Assembly (NCBI RefSeq): GCF_032854445.1 | Contig: NC_088301.1 | Location: 54,671,187 to 54,735,186, forward strand | Reading direction: 5' to 3' | Length of the DNA: 64,000 bases | DNA from: Liolophura sinensis | Lineage: Eukaryota > Mollusca > Polyplacophora > Chitonida > Chitonidae | Part shown: in pieces, positions 11,431 to 22,715 of the stretch | Layout of the letters: every line of letters starts with the position of its first letter | Position numbering within the stretch: position 1 is the stretch's first letter | The notes under the pieces: model-generated | The model's database searches: none | What the model was told of the DNA's origin: nothing | Seen by the model: the letters and a program-made list of their open reading frames with translations, nothing else | Position numbers and translations under genes: made by a program

Positions 11431-11915
11431 AATAGGGGTCCACGCTGGTGTCCTAACGGGACACCTCCTGAAATCGTTCGGATTATTATTATTATTAAGG
11501 GTCCACGCTAGTATACTGTAATATCCAACTATAAAGGCTTTACTTTCAGTCAGAAAAACACTTCAATTTAATGACACTGAGTTCTGTTTACAACATGTCT
11601 GCCTACACTCGCTGCCATGTTGCTCTCCCACCCCTTTTCGGCATGCAATGATATATGTATGACAGTCACTCATATGTCGTAATCGACCATAAACACTACA
11701 TATCCTAGCGGAACACATCTTGAAAACGTTCTGAGTATTAGGGGTCCTTGCTAGTATCCTGTGGGAAACCTCTTGAAAACGTCCAGAGTACTAGGGGTCC
11801 TTGCTAGTACCCCAGCGGGTCACCTCTTGAAATCTTTCGGATTATTATTAGGGGTCCACGCTAGTACCCGAGAGGGACACCTCTTGAAATCGTTCGGATT
11901 TTTATTATTCTTGGT
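11430..11915 (+). repeat. Imperfect ~55-base repeat, five copies
   Basis: Units start GGGTCCACGCTAGTA or GGGTCCTTGCTAGTA and continue GGGACACCTCTTGAAATCGT before a TTATTATTA linker. Starts are near 11,435, 11,499, 11,740, 11,793 and 11,850. The last three are tandem (53-57-base spacing). The array runs directly into the dispersed repeat at 11,915. Confidence 0.8.
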
Positions 11916-12340
11916 CTGTTCGTAAATTGCAATATCTCGAAAACTGGTAAAGGTAGAAAAATCAGACTCTGGAGGAACATATGAAGTAACGCTTGACGTT
12001 TTCTGCTGTTTTACCGGTCATGGAATTTAGCGGCCATTTTGAATTTTATTGATAAGCTAATAAAAATATTCTTCTCCAAAACGGCTAAACCTATTGAGAT
12101 AAACTTTTCGTTTACAGTTTTAGGTGGATCGCCCTACCTATATTCAAAAAGATTTTAGCCTGGTATGCAAATAAGGCCAAAACTGACCGATGAACTTGGC
12201 TCAAAGTGGGTTAATTTTTAAAACTGCTTAAAATCATCAAACAAACACAGTATATCTGGTGCTCCTCTTACAAATCTGCAAGAATTATTTTTGTACTTTG
12301 TGCTGTTTTCATGTTATGACCAAAAACCAACAAATATTTG
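11915..12340 (+). repeat. ~430-base dispersed repeat, copy 1
   Basis: Shares a string of landmarks in the same order with 60,815-61,240: TTGCAATATCTC, AAAGGTAGAAAA, GGAACATATGAAG, TTTTATTGATAAGCT, GGTGGAT, CAAGAATTATTTTTGTACTT and CATGACCAAAAACCA-like ends. No coding potential. Probably a non-autonomous transposon or the untranslated end of a larger one. Confidence 0.8.
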
Positions 12341-13930
12341 ACAAAATCGTCCTATGTAAATAATAAGGGAGCTTCGTGCTAGACTGCATGGTACCATTGA
12401 CTACAGTTCACCGTGGAAACTGTCATCAGCTCTTTGACAATGCATTCTTTCCTTCTTCTGCTCTCGGACACCAACTTCACAGACTACCAGAAGTGGCAAA
12501 GGTCTAGTCGCGTGGACCCCGGCAACGCCGCTGGATAGCAGCTTTGGATCTTTTTTAAAGTCCATTTGTGGAACATTTTTCCCACCGTGCATAAGGCATT
12601 TCTCAAACGTTTGCTGCACCACAGAGAGAAAAAATACATGGCTGCGCAGATACGTCGCATAATGTTAGAGATCGAAGAAAAGTGTAAGGTACCGTGGAGA
12701 TTAGCTATAGGGAAGTTGCATACTTCTAGATAATGAACTTCTGATGCAATGAATAATACATTGACCTTTGACCTATGCTTCGTAATGTTATATTACGTAT
12801 ACAGAAGTTACATGTTAATGATAAGCAGGATTCACTTGGGAACTTTGACGCTTCAGTATCATTATAATATTTTTCTGTCGTGGCGGCTATCTTTTGCCTA
12901 TCATTACCATTTGTTATTCAGTACAAAACTCCTGAGGTTTGTTCATTACAACCTTGCTAAAGCAAATGTCTACGTCAGTAGAAAACCTTACCCCTCGTGC
13001 AGGCCAATATGCTAAAGTTGACGGCATGTCGCTAAAATTTCCCCTTGCTGTTCGCTGGCTATCGTGAGAATGAGGTTCACTCAACGTTGATATGCATTTA
13101 CTCAGTTCAGATAAAAACTGACCCTGTTATCAGCATGGCCTCATTTTTTTATTTTATTTCTGCCAGCGTTATGTTTAAACAGGCGTTATTTGTCTGTTTG
13201 TGTGTCCTCTGTCTGTCTGTCAGCAACTTTGTCAAAAACCTTATGCGCAATTTGGCATTGGTCTATCATTATTAAACGATTTTTCATCATTGCCAGATTA
13301 GAAACGAATGCATTTTATGTTAGGTGTATGTTTTATGTGTTGAATGTTAGGTTCGCCGTTACAACGACGAGATCAGGTTATATTCTATGTTTATAATGAG
13401 ACTGCATGGCCTTGGTCGAATTCTTGCCTCCCCACCCCACCCCACCCACTTCTGACCTAGCCATCTGTGATAACATGGTCATGTGCAACACGTCAAAACA
13501 TGTTTCTTTCGTTAAGCTTTATTTTGTATACAAACTCCCTGCTCTGTGTATACTTTTTTAAAATCGTCACGTGGCTATGCAAGGCATTACTTACATTTGT
13601 GCTGCACTATAACCATATGTTTCTATAGAACCGCTGGTGATATATTGGGCCTACCCAAATGGGACTTACAACTTTATATGGATGTGATCCATGTCAGAAT
13701 TTAACGGATCAAAAAGAAGTATTTAATTTTTCTATGTGAACCCAGTGGAAGTTTGACTACCAGTCTCTAACTTAATTTCATTTTTGTAGACAATCATTAT
13801 TCCTAAAAAAAACAGAAAGCCAAAGTGTTACGTCTACAAAGAGTAATAGGTGCTTATATGTAAAGAAGCTTAGCTTTGAATGGTACCGGGATATCATTGT
13901 TTAATATTTTATTATATATATTATTAAATA
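12341..13930. other. Intergenic, no gene recognised
   Basis: Short open frames only. A C-rich CCCCACCCCACCCC tract lies near 13,430. I see no supported gene or RNA. Confidence 0.5.
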
Positions 13931-13939
13931 TCAGGCTGT

Positions 13940-14110
13940 CAGCTGACTCTAGCCGAGTGGTTATGATGCTTGTCTTTCCACTGTGACACACCAAGTGGGG
14001 GTCAAACCCAGTCGTGAACAGGCAATTTGTAGATTCCCCGGCAACCACCGGTTTTGTAGAATTTAGTGGCAATTCACTGTCGACGATGGCCATTTGCATC
14101 ATCTAAAGTT
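13940..14110 (+). mobile_element. tRNA-related SINE fragment
   Basis: An A-box-like segment AGCCGAGTGGTTATGATGC (about 13,951) and a B-box-like segment GGGGGTCAAACCCAGTC (about 13,996) lie at tRNA-like spacing, but no clean tRNA cloverleaf or 3' end follows. The A box resembles Leu/Ser-type tRNAs, unlike the other SINE family in this window. Confidence 0.5.
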
Positions 14111-14716
14111 TGTAAGATCGCTGGCCTCTCCGAAATATATAGTGTGCATATCTGGTCGTCACACTATTGTGACCTTGTGACCAAACATTAGAGAGGAGAT
14201 GAGCTTGTTACTCCTCTAGAGATAAAGGCACAAAAACGATATAGGGTCCTAGTGTTGTTCCGTGGGCTAAATGTGAATTGCTTAAACTCGTAATCAGTAA
14301 ATGTATTTGAGCATTTCCGTGAAGTCAAGTAATTTGCGTGGTAACATGTATAAGTTTGCAAGACCTAGGGGAAGTAACTGCTGTGACAAGACCGTATAGG
14401 CCTACTGTGCTCCAAAACAGAACCCACAGGCTAGAGGGTACACTAGTGTTAAAAATCTTGTCTGTGTTCATGACGCGATATATTTACCACTCTCTTATGT
14501 TTGATTTCGCTAATATGAAATGTAGCATTTTAAATATAAAGAAGGTTGCTTAAATTAGACGGGTGACGCCAATAACCAGATAGGCGATAATTTTATTAAT
14601 TTTAATAAAGTATAGTAGCCCCGTGGAGAAACAAAGCTCGTTTTACTGCATGTAAACTACATATACCAGTGTAATGCCAGTGTAATGTAATAAAACAAAT
14701 CTGAAACAAAGACCGG

Positions 14717-14723
14717 GTTTATT

Positions 14724-14766
<43 letters not shown>

Positions 14767-14767
14767 T
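14717..14767. repeat. (TTTA)n microsatellite
   Basis: About twelve perfect TTTA units; possibly the poly-tail of a decayed minus-strand SINE. Confidence 0.9.
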
Positions 14768-14875
14768 CTGATTGAAATTTTATGCCGAGCTCAAAACATT
14801 TACCCTTCAGTTATAACGGTGGCAAGGTTAGTTGATGGAAAAAACGCCTTTATTAACACCAAAACTATTGACTCG

Positions 14876-15776
14876 GCGCCCGTATATCGTAAGTCGTTTG
14901 ACTTTTTGATCCAAATTTTTTGATATGTTATAATAATTTCAGATATCTTGAATTCATTTAATGATATCAGTCTATATTTTATGATATATCAAAATAATTT
15001 AAGATATAATAAATTCATTCTTGATATCATGAAATCATTTCTGACATCTTGAAATCACTTACTGATATGTTGGTGCGTTTTTAAGATTTAAAAATTAAAG
15101 ACATTTCCTGATGTCACGAATTCATGTCAACATGTCACATTTTCGATTCATGATATCACGAATTAATTTTAAAGATATCATTAAATATAGTGGACGAAAG
15201 GACATAAGCGTCTCATAATTAATAGTAAAAAATATTCAAGTTGAAGTTGAAGTTTATGCTATATTTTCATAACTTGTATGTTGTTGGGAAAAGTGGTGCT
15301 CACAGTTTTGAAGTGTAAGAATAATAAAACTGTGAAGTCACTCTTACGTCAGGAGGCATAAAGATTATCCAAAAGGTTTTACTTGTTACTACGGTTCACG
15401 GACATGTGTATTTCGCCCAATACTCCGGATGAGTGAAATGGTACAAACACGACATCGTCGGACGCTCGCTACGCAGTGAAGCCTGAGATAGATTCGCCAT
15501 CTTTAATGAGACCATGAAATGAATTCAAGATATCAAGAGTTGAATTCAAGATATCATTAATTTAATTAATGATATCGTCAACTGAATTCAAGATCACAAG
15601 AAATGGTTAATATTTCTGATATCATGAAATGAATAGATTACATCTTAAATCCAATCCAGTTTATGATATCATAAATCCACTTTATGATATCATAAAATGA
15701 ATTCATAATATCTTAAATTATTTTAACAAATCCAAAAAATTGGATTAAAAAGTAAAACTGCTTGCCATACGCCCGA
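14876..15776. mobile_element. MITE-like element rich in GATATC
   Basis: Diverged inverted ends of about 110 bases: the left segment from GGCGCCCGTAT (14,875) through CTTTTTGATCCAAATTTTTT matches the right segment read inverted from 15,776 back through 15,660. The interior holds about eleven GATATC palindromes, many in the context GATATCATGAAATGAATTCA, plus unrelated unique DNA at 15,190-15,480. No transposase frame. A non-autonomous foldback/MITE-type element is the best description. Confidence 0.65.
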
Positions 15777-16024
15777 AACCCATTATTATCAACAATTAAA
15801 CCACATTATTTGACTCTCTGTGCGATAACATCTAAATATTGAGCTTTCCTTGATTGAAGTCCAGGTAAAAGTAAGGATTGCATGTTTTGCTAGTAAACAA
15901 TGAATAAATAAACTACAGTTAAGGAATTGTAATTCTCCTTTATTCATGGTGTAATGTCTGTATAAAATCAATAAGATCCATTCAAATTTCAGAGCGAAAA
16001 AAGTACTGCATATGCATATACTGA

Positions 16025-16324
16025 CAGCCTACACGAGTGAGTGAGTGCTTGGGGTTTAACGTCGTACTCAACAATTTTTCAGTCATATGACGACGAAGGA
16101 ATCATTAGGGTGCATGCACGTGTAATGTGCCTCCTTGTTGCAGGACGGATTTCCACCGCTCTTTTATTTAGTGCTGCATCACTGAGACGACTTACCGAAG
16201 GCAAGTAAGCCGCCCCGCCCGAGCCATTACACTGATACGGGTCAACCAGTCGTTGCACTATCGCCTTCATGCTGAACGCCAAGCGAGGAAGTTACAACTT
16301 CCTCTTTTAAAGCAGCCTACACGA
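16025..16324 (-). mobile_element. Non-autonomous retroposon with 12-base TSD
   Basis: Insertion at 16,037-16,312 flanked by perfect 12-base duplications CAGCCTACACGA (16,025-16,036 and 16,313-16,324). Read on the minus strand it ends with ACGTTAAACCCCAAGCACTC and an (ACTC)n tail, the 3' end I recognise from molluscan LINE/SINE families. Fragments of the same 3' end occur at 18,614-18,660, 40,922-41,036 and 47,137-47,197. Confidence 0.88.
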
Positions 16325-16997
16325 AATAATGTATGTATTTCCGTACCTCTTAACTATACGTGTATACTATACAATGTAGGCTATCTCACATATTAAGCTG
16401 ATCAGGCCATGTATAACTTTAAAAAGACGACCGTTTCACGAAGAGTTGAAGAGGATGTGACCTAGATACATGTGTACACATAAATACGATTTACAGCATA
16501 ACCATGGGGCAGCCTGCGCTGCACGTCTGCCTGCATGTACCGCCCGTCACAGTAGATGTCATTAAGTTAATACTGACATACTGCTTGAGCAGGTCAAGCG
16601 CACTGAGTTAGCTTGCATTACTTTATCTTCAGACTTGGGCTTTCGTCTGAAACGACCTCTTTCACCCAGGGCAGCGCAGACTTAACGTGCGTAGGGTTAT
16701 AGACAAAAAACAGATCCACCGACTTGCTCTACTTCGTTTGTACCAACATAAATGTGGTTCAATTTTTAGGTTAAGTATAGTGACACAGCTGGTTTAGCGC
16801 AGCCAAAGGTTGTGTGTTGTGTACAGCGAAATAATGATCGTGATGACCAGTCTGTACGTGTACACGTGAAGCCAATATATTCTGGCAACATAGCTGTTTT
16901 CAGACATTGAACTGCGGGGCAACGTTGCTGATAAGTTTCGGGAAAATACATAATTATCCGGTGCTTCATAGGACGTTAGAGTGTGGGCGACTCCGGT

Positions 16998-19437
16998 ATG
17001 GCTACCCTTGAAGATGTACAGGCGAAGAACCAGTCTGCCCATGTCCTGCCGCCCACGGAAGTTATTCAAGCTCCCCGAACATTCGGGGGCCGTGTTCTCC
17101 TAATCTACGTCGTTACGTTTTTGTACATATTTTCCTCTGCAGTTCAGAGTTCTCTTAGTGTACAGTTTATATTTTACCTGGTGGAATCTGATCACAATGA
17201 TTCAAGCGTTTCCAACATTTCTGTTTGTGAAACTGATGAAAATAGCAGTCGGTACAATGACCTAGAACATGTTGAGGAGAAAGCGGCAGAAATACAGATA
17301 TTCCTGTCAGTGGCCACAGGGGTACCTTCCGTGATCATGTGTCTTGTATTCGGTTCCCTCTCCGATCGTATGGGCAGGCGATTTCTCTTCGCTTTGCCTG
17401 TTTGTGGCATTATGATTCGCGCAGCGGCCTATGCTGTAGTTAGCCACTGGACTCTCTCGTTATATTATCTGTTAATTGGGCATCTACTTGAAGGGTTTAG
17501 TGGTGGGTTTTCTTGCTTTCTGTTGGGCGCTTTTGCTGGTTCCTCTGACATTACATCAGAGGGCAGACGTCGATCCTTCTTAATAGCCATTATCGAAGCC
17601 TCGGCCATACTTTCTGCCGGTGTCGGCAGCCTCGTTTTGGGCTATATGATCCAGGGTTGTGGTTACACGTATCCGAATTTACTAGTCATTGCCATATCTG
17701 TGATAAATTTTGTAACCATTAAAATGGCGTTACCCGAGACTAAACCAGAGACACCGAAAGAGAAGCTAAGGTTTACTGCCTTTGCATCAGCTGTGAAGAG
17801 AGTCTTTCGCATCTATTTCGTTAAAGATAAAGGCTTAATCCGCTGTAAGCTAATACTGTGTTGGACAGCATTCTTTATAACGTCGATTACCTATATAGGC
17901 TCCATTGGTGTAGAAACCCTGTACGTGAAGAATCGCCCACTTTGTTGGGATTCCATAAAAATAGGCTACTTTGGCAGTATCAAATCTGTGTGTTCGGCTC
18001 TGGCGGCCACATTTGTAATTCGACTAATGCAGTGCTGTCTGGGAGACATTGGGATCGCAGTAACCTGTGGTTTGGCCAAAATAGCCTCCTTTGTTCTTCA
18101 AGGGTTTGCTGACACGGACCTTAAAATGTATGCAGGTAAGTTTTTCGGTGTAGAACTTTACAAATTACATGTTAATTAAAAAAACTTCTCACCGCGAATT
18201 TTCTTAAGGAACATTTTGTGTATTCGTTTTTAGTTGCCGTTGTCGGGATGCCAGGGATAGGGCTGATGGCCATGACCAGATCTATTATGTCTAAGTCTAC
18301 GGCTCCAGAGAACATCGGTGAGTCCCTTAACACCATATAGAAACAGCAAACTCAAATGATCCAGCTAAAATTGTGATAAAATCTGTCAATGCAGCGCATA
18401 TTAACAAGTGGTCAAATGAAAAGTATACAATAGCACCGGACAATTCCGTTTAAACAATGTATTGTAATTGGTTACATATGTATTTACGTAAATATATAGC
18501 TAGTCAGCTCAATCAGTCTTCCTGATTGGTCTGTCATAAGATTTATAGTTCTCCTAAATAAGCTCACAACGAGATAATCTGATGGGGAAAAATCAAAAAA
18601 GCAGAATATATGTATATATGTATTTTACGGTGTACTTAACAATTTTTCAGTCATCAAAAGCATATGTCAAACTTCAGAACTTGAGTTGGTCTATCAACAG
18701 GCAGTATGTTCGCAAGCGTCGCCTGTGCAGAGGCAGCCACAACGATAACGGGCGGGGTCCTGTTCAACGCAATCTACAAATCAACGATCCACGAAGAACA
18801 TGGGATCGTCTTCTTCGTTATGGCGGCAATACTTGGTGTGGTTCTCTTTATTTACGGGTAAGCTAGACGCTATCTGACTAGATTGTAATAGATTGTGCTT
18901 ATGTATTTAATGGAAATAAATATCATAATAAATTATCATAGGTTGTATTATTATATGAATTCCAGTGATTATTTGTATGGAACTATACCAAGAAACTAAA
19001 ACCGTAATGTTTGGTTCCACTTTTATAACAAGTATTATTACAACAATGGTAAAAACTGTTGAATGCTTTTCTTTTCATCAATTCGTCCTAGCGTCTTACT
19101 TTATATACTTTCTTAGTTCTTTTGGAAAATGATCTTGCGATTAATGACCTAGAATTACCGTTCATTATGGTTGACGGTTGGTATACGAATGCCTGTTTCG
19201 ACGCCTAGATTATAAACGTCTTAATCTGCGCCTTAACTCACTCTATACCGTGACTGTAATCACCGTGGGTATCTAAACGTTGGGTTTACTATGCGCTTGA
19301 TAATTAGTAGTCTCGCTGTTACTTTCAGGGGGATCTACTGGGTGACCCGTGTCAGCAGTTTACCAGCCAAAGCGATTTTACGTGCCGATGAAACTACAGC
19401 ACTGCTGCCAAACGAGAAAAGCATGACAACCAAATAA
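16998..19437 (+). CDS. SLC46-family (PCFT-like) transporter
   Basis: Membrane transporter of the major facilitator superfamily, SLC46 group (vertebrate members carry folates and related small molecules; substrate here unknown). Four exons join in phase: 16,998-18,135; 18,234-18,317; 18,701-18,857; 19,329-19,437 (stop TAA), giving 495 residues, normal for the family. The start is the ATG at 16,998. Residues ~33-61 form the first membrane span; the following loop has three N-glycosylation sequons (NDS, NIS, NSS, residues 67-84). GSLSDRMGRR at 119-128 is the MFS signature loop, and DITSEGRRR at 184-192 is a second cytoplasmic loop. All borders are GT-AG. A broken paralogue follows at 21,052 on the same strand. 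Confidence 0.88.
18614..18660 (-). repeat. Retroposon 3'-end fragment near SLC46 exon 3
   Basis: TTTTACGGTGTACTTAACAATTTTTCAGTCAT matches, end to end, part of the element at 16,037-16,312. It lies only ~40 bases upstream of the exon 3 acceptor (18,699-18,700), so the branch-point region has been partly rebuilt from repeat DNA. Confidence 0.75.
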
Positions 19438-21051
19438 AATTTCATATTTGTTTGCATGCATACAATTAATTATGTCAGGCCAAAACTATAGCAGTTTTTG
19501 AAACTACATACATGTTAATTTCGAGGTCGTCGAAAGAATGGAGACGACAGTGTTTTTTTCTATACATTCCCGCAAATCGGGGATGCAATCATACACTTTT
19601 ATAAATGAACATGGATCGTAACAGCGATTTCCTAATGTACCTATTCCATAAGATCTGAGACCCTCATATTTTGTATATAGATCTGCAACTTCTTGAGCAA
19701 AATCTCGCTTTGAACATTGCGTATATTTAACTGCTAATTATGACATATTTATTACCTTTTTGGTGCTTTTAAATAATTTTTTAAATTTTGTTGGGTTACT
19801 TTATTTATTTATACTTTAATGTACGATTTTCCTGTGTTTGGAGAAAGAAGAGCTCAGACATTTGGCTAATAAATAAATACTTAACACTTGTGTTTTTGCT
19901 GTTTATATTTTGTGGACTTTTATTGATGGCATGATACAGAGTAAGACCTTAACTTTGGCAAAATTATCTTGTACTCAAACCCATTCTCTTGTCAAGCTAT
20001 AGCGATATTAGAAAAAAACTGTAATAACAGACAACAGGAATTCACAATTTAATAACCAAGAGGACTGAAAATTTGCTAAGTTAATTAAATTGTATTAACT
20101 ATAGACTTGACAAGTCAGCCAATGGAAATGTACTTCACATAACTGATCTGTGTGCTTAGACAGAATGAACCAATACTACATACAAGGACACATGTGTTTG
20201 AACATAGCGTTTGATTGTAAGCATAAAACTGCGTTATTTCAACAAATTAGTGGAATATGCTTCTTAAGTGACAAATAGTATCACACTGGTCACACATATT
20301 AAATGATAATAAATGCTTCATTAACTAAAACCAGTGCCACAACAGTAGTGACATATTACACAATAAACACTATCTATAAGGTACATGTATATCGTAGCTA
20401 AATGAATCGTCAACTGTTTCTGTTTTAATTGCCCCACCTTATAGTGGGACATTCTAATTGTTGGCTAATGGCAAAAGTGTGAAATTTTACTCCATGGCAG
20501 CGTGTGGGTTCGGAGCTGAGAACACTTTACCTTAAATCTACAGGCTGAGCACAATGCAACCTGAAAGGAACCCGAAATTGCTTGTGAGTTATTTACTAAC
20601 CCAATGTAGTAATCCCTTAGTACGAATGGCAAAACACACGTTGTAAAACATTTCTATGTGCCCTTAGCATAGATATATTGGTCTCGGCAACAGATGCAAG
20701 AAAGGTTGAATTACTTTTTAACTGAAATATTATCAGCAAATATAATCTCGTCACATGAAGCGTTCTGCGACTAATGAATTCAATAACCTGAAGCTGTACG
20801 GTCTGTTATTGTGTACCGACCCAAATCAGCGTTTTTCTCAAGGCCCATGTGACATGCAGTCGAGCCAGGTTGAATGACGTGAACACAAGGGGCATAATCT
20901 CGTTCACGTGTTGCACTGCACCCTCACTGGCGCGAAACCTAGCTTGTTTCAAATCCCCTATAATTATAGTTTAACCTGCCACAATTATTATTGAACAGTT
21001 CTGGAGGGAAACAGCTTACTATGTGGATTTAACTGTCGGACACTGAGAGAC
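19438..21051. other. Intergenic between the two SLC46 copies
   Basis: AT-rich. AATAAA signals at 19,433-19,438 (overlapping the stop) and about 19,869 could serve polyadenylation of the upstream gene. I see no other gene. Confidence 0.5.
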
Positions 21052-22715
21052 ATGGAGTTTCAGACCATACAGGCATCTGTCTGTGGGAACCAAACACTCG
21101 GAAACATTCCTAGTAGAACGACTAGTTCTATGCGTCCCTTGTATATCCTTCAAGGAATTGTATTACTTAACCTGTTCGGCTCTATCTCTGGATTTTACCT
21201 GTCTTATAAATACGTTTATTTAATACTGTTTAACGAAGTTATGCATGGAAGAGCTGTGTTTGACTCTGGACTCTCTGATTGCAAAGGTAACCATTGCAGC
21301 TGGTATTACCAAGACACAGTGAAGGTCAAGGAATGGTCGGCTAGCTGGCAGCTATACTTATCGGCTATCACCAATTTCCCAGCCATTGTCACCACTTTTG
21401 TTTTAGGCACATATTCTAATCGCATAGGCCGACGCTGGTTACTCGTTCTGTCAATGTGTGGCTTAGTTCTTTGGTGTTTTGGATACCTTATGGTCATTTT
21501 TTTAGACTCTCTCTAAACTATTTACTGCTCGTACACTTTATAGAGGGCATTTTTGGACAAATTCCGGTAGTATTTCTGGCTGGGTTTGCCTACACTTCCG
21601 ACGTTACAGCAACAAAAGGCGGGTCGTTGCAGATAACAGTGCTGGAATGTCTAACCGGCAAGCGGTTTGACGTGCAACACTAGTGGTGGGCTTTATGATC
21701 CAGTACTGGGGATTTCACTTGACGCTTGTCATCGTCATTTTCTAAGGTCTGGTTAATGTATGCCTAGCATTTTTTATTCTATAAGACAAGTGCCCAACCG
21801 ACAACAGCCGTCATTCAACAAACTTCACCTACCTGAAACGTGCGGTCAGATTTTACACCAATGACTCTGATCCAGAGGCTTTTACATGGTATGCATAATT
21901 ATATATTTTATCTCTTCGCTCATTCAATTCAGTGCGCCAGGTGTGGAAACGCTTTATCAGATTGACAGTCCACTCCGCTGGAATTTTGTGGAAACTGGAG
22001 AATTCGGGGCCGTCCAGGCAGTCTTACAAGCCGCTGCTGCAATTCTTCTGTTGAGGTCAGCAGTGTCTTAAAGATACCAGTCTAGGCCTCGAATCATGCT
22101 CTCTGCGTCTGACAGGTTTTGTTATAAAATGCCTTGTGCAAACCTACACCGTCGTCTACATATGTATGTACAGGTAACATAGAAATGTGTTGATTAACCA
22201 AGCCTACAAAATTTTACCTACCCTAAAGGGAACCTGTCCCATATACAGCTGCCGTATAGTTTTGCATCCTATAAACGAACGTTTTTATCATCATATTTTA
22301 TCATCATATCATAATAGCCAGCCAATGTGTGTGGTTCATAAACATAACTACATAAATTGAAAAGATAAACTGCAGGTATCTCACTCCACAAATATACTCC
22401 ACTATGTTCGTGTGTTCAAATCCAGCACTGGATAAAGTAGCTTATTGATCCTAGGGGGAGGAAGAAGGGTAAAATACATATAGATATACAGAAATATACC
22501 AGTATGTGAAAAACTTCCCAGATATTTGTATTACGCGACCATCGTTAACTTGGTGAACTATGCAAGAGGTCAAGGATATAGTGACCAAAGTAATTAGTGT
22601 AGTTCTGATTATTTTGTCTCGTAATTTACAGCTGCTGCCTTTGGAATGACAGGGTCTATTCTAATGGCATTAGTCCGTTCTATAATGTCCAAACTGACTC
22701 CAAAGACTCGATATG
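21052..22715 (+). pseudogene. SLC46-family transporter pseudogene
   Basis: Tandem, diverged copy of the intact transporter. Exon 1 equivalent is 21,052-22,173 with a GT donor; exon 2 equivalent is 22,632-22,715, exactly 84 bases like exon 2 of the intact gene and encoding a parallel GMTGSILMALVRSIMSK segment. The MFS loop survives as GTYSNRIGRR. It is broken by a frame change at the T run near 21,495, another near 21,665, several stops between 21,740 and 21,900, and a stop after RSAVS at about 22,070. Equivalents of exons 3 and 4 were not found. The first frame change alone could be a homopolymer error; the set of lesions could not. Confidence 0.85.

Noticed and set aside
13940-14030. A functional tRNA gene of Leu/Ser type
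   Set aside because: Only box-like segments; no acceptor stem pairing recognised.
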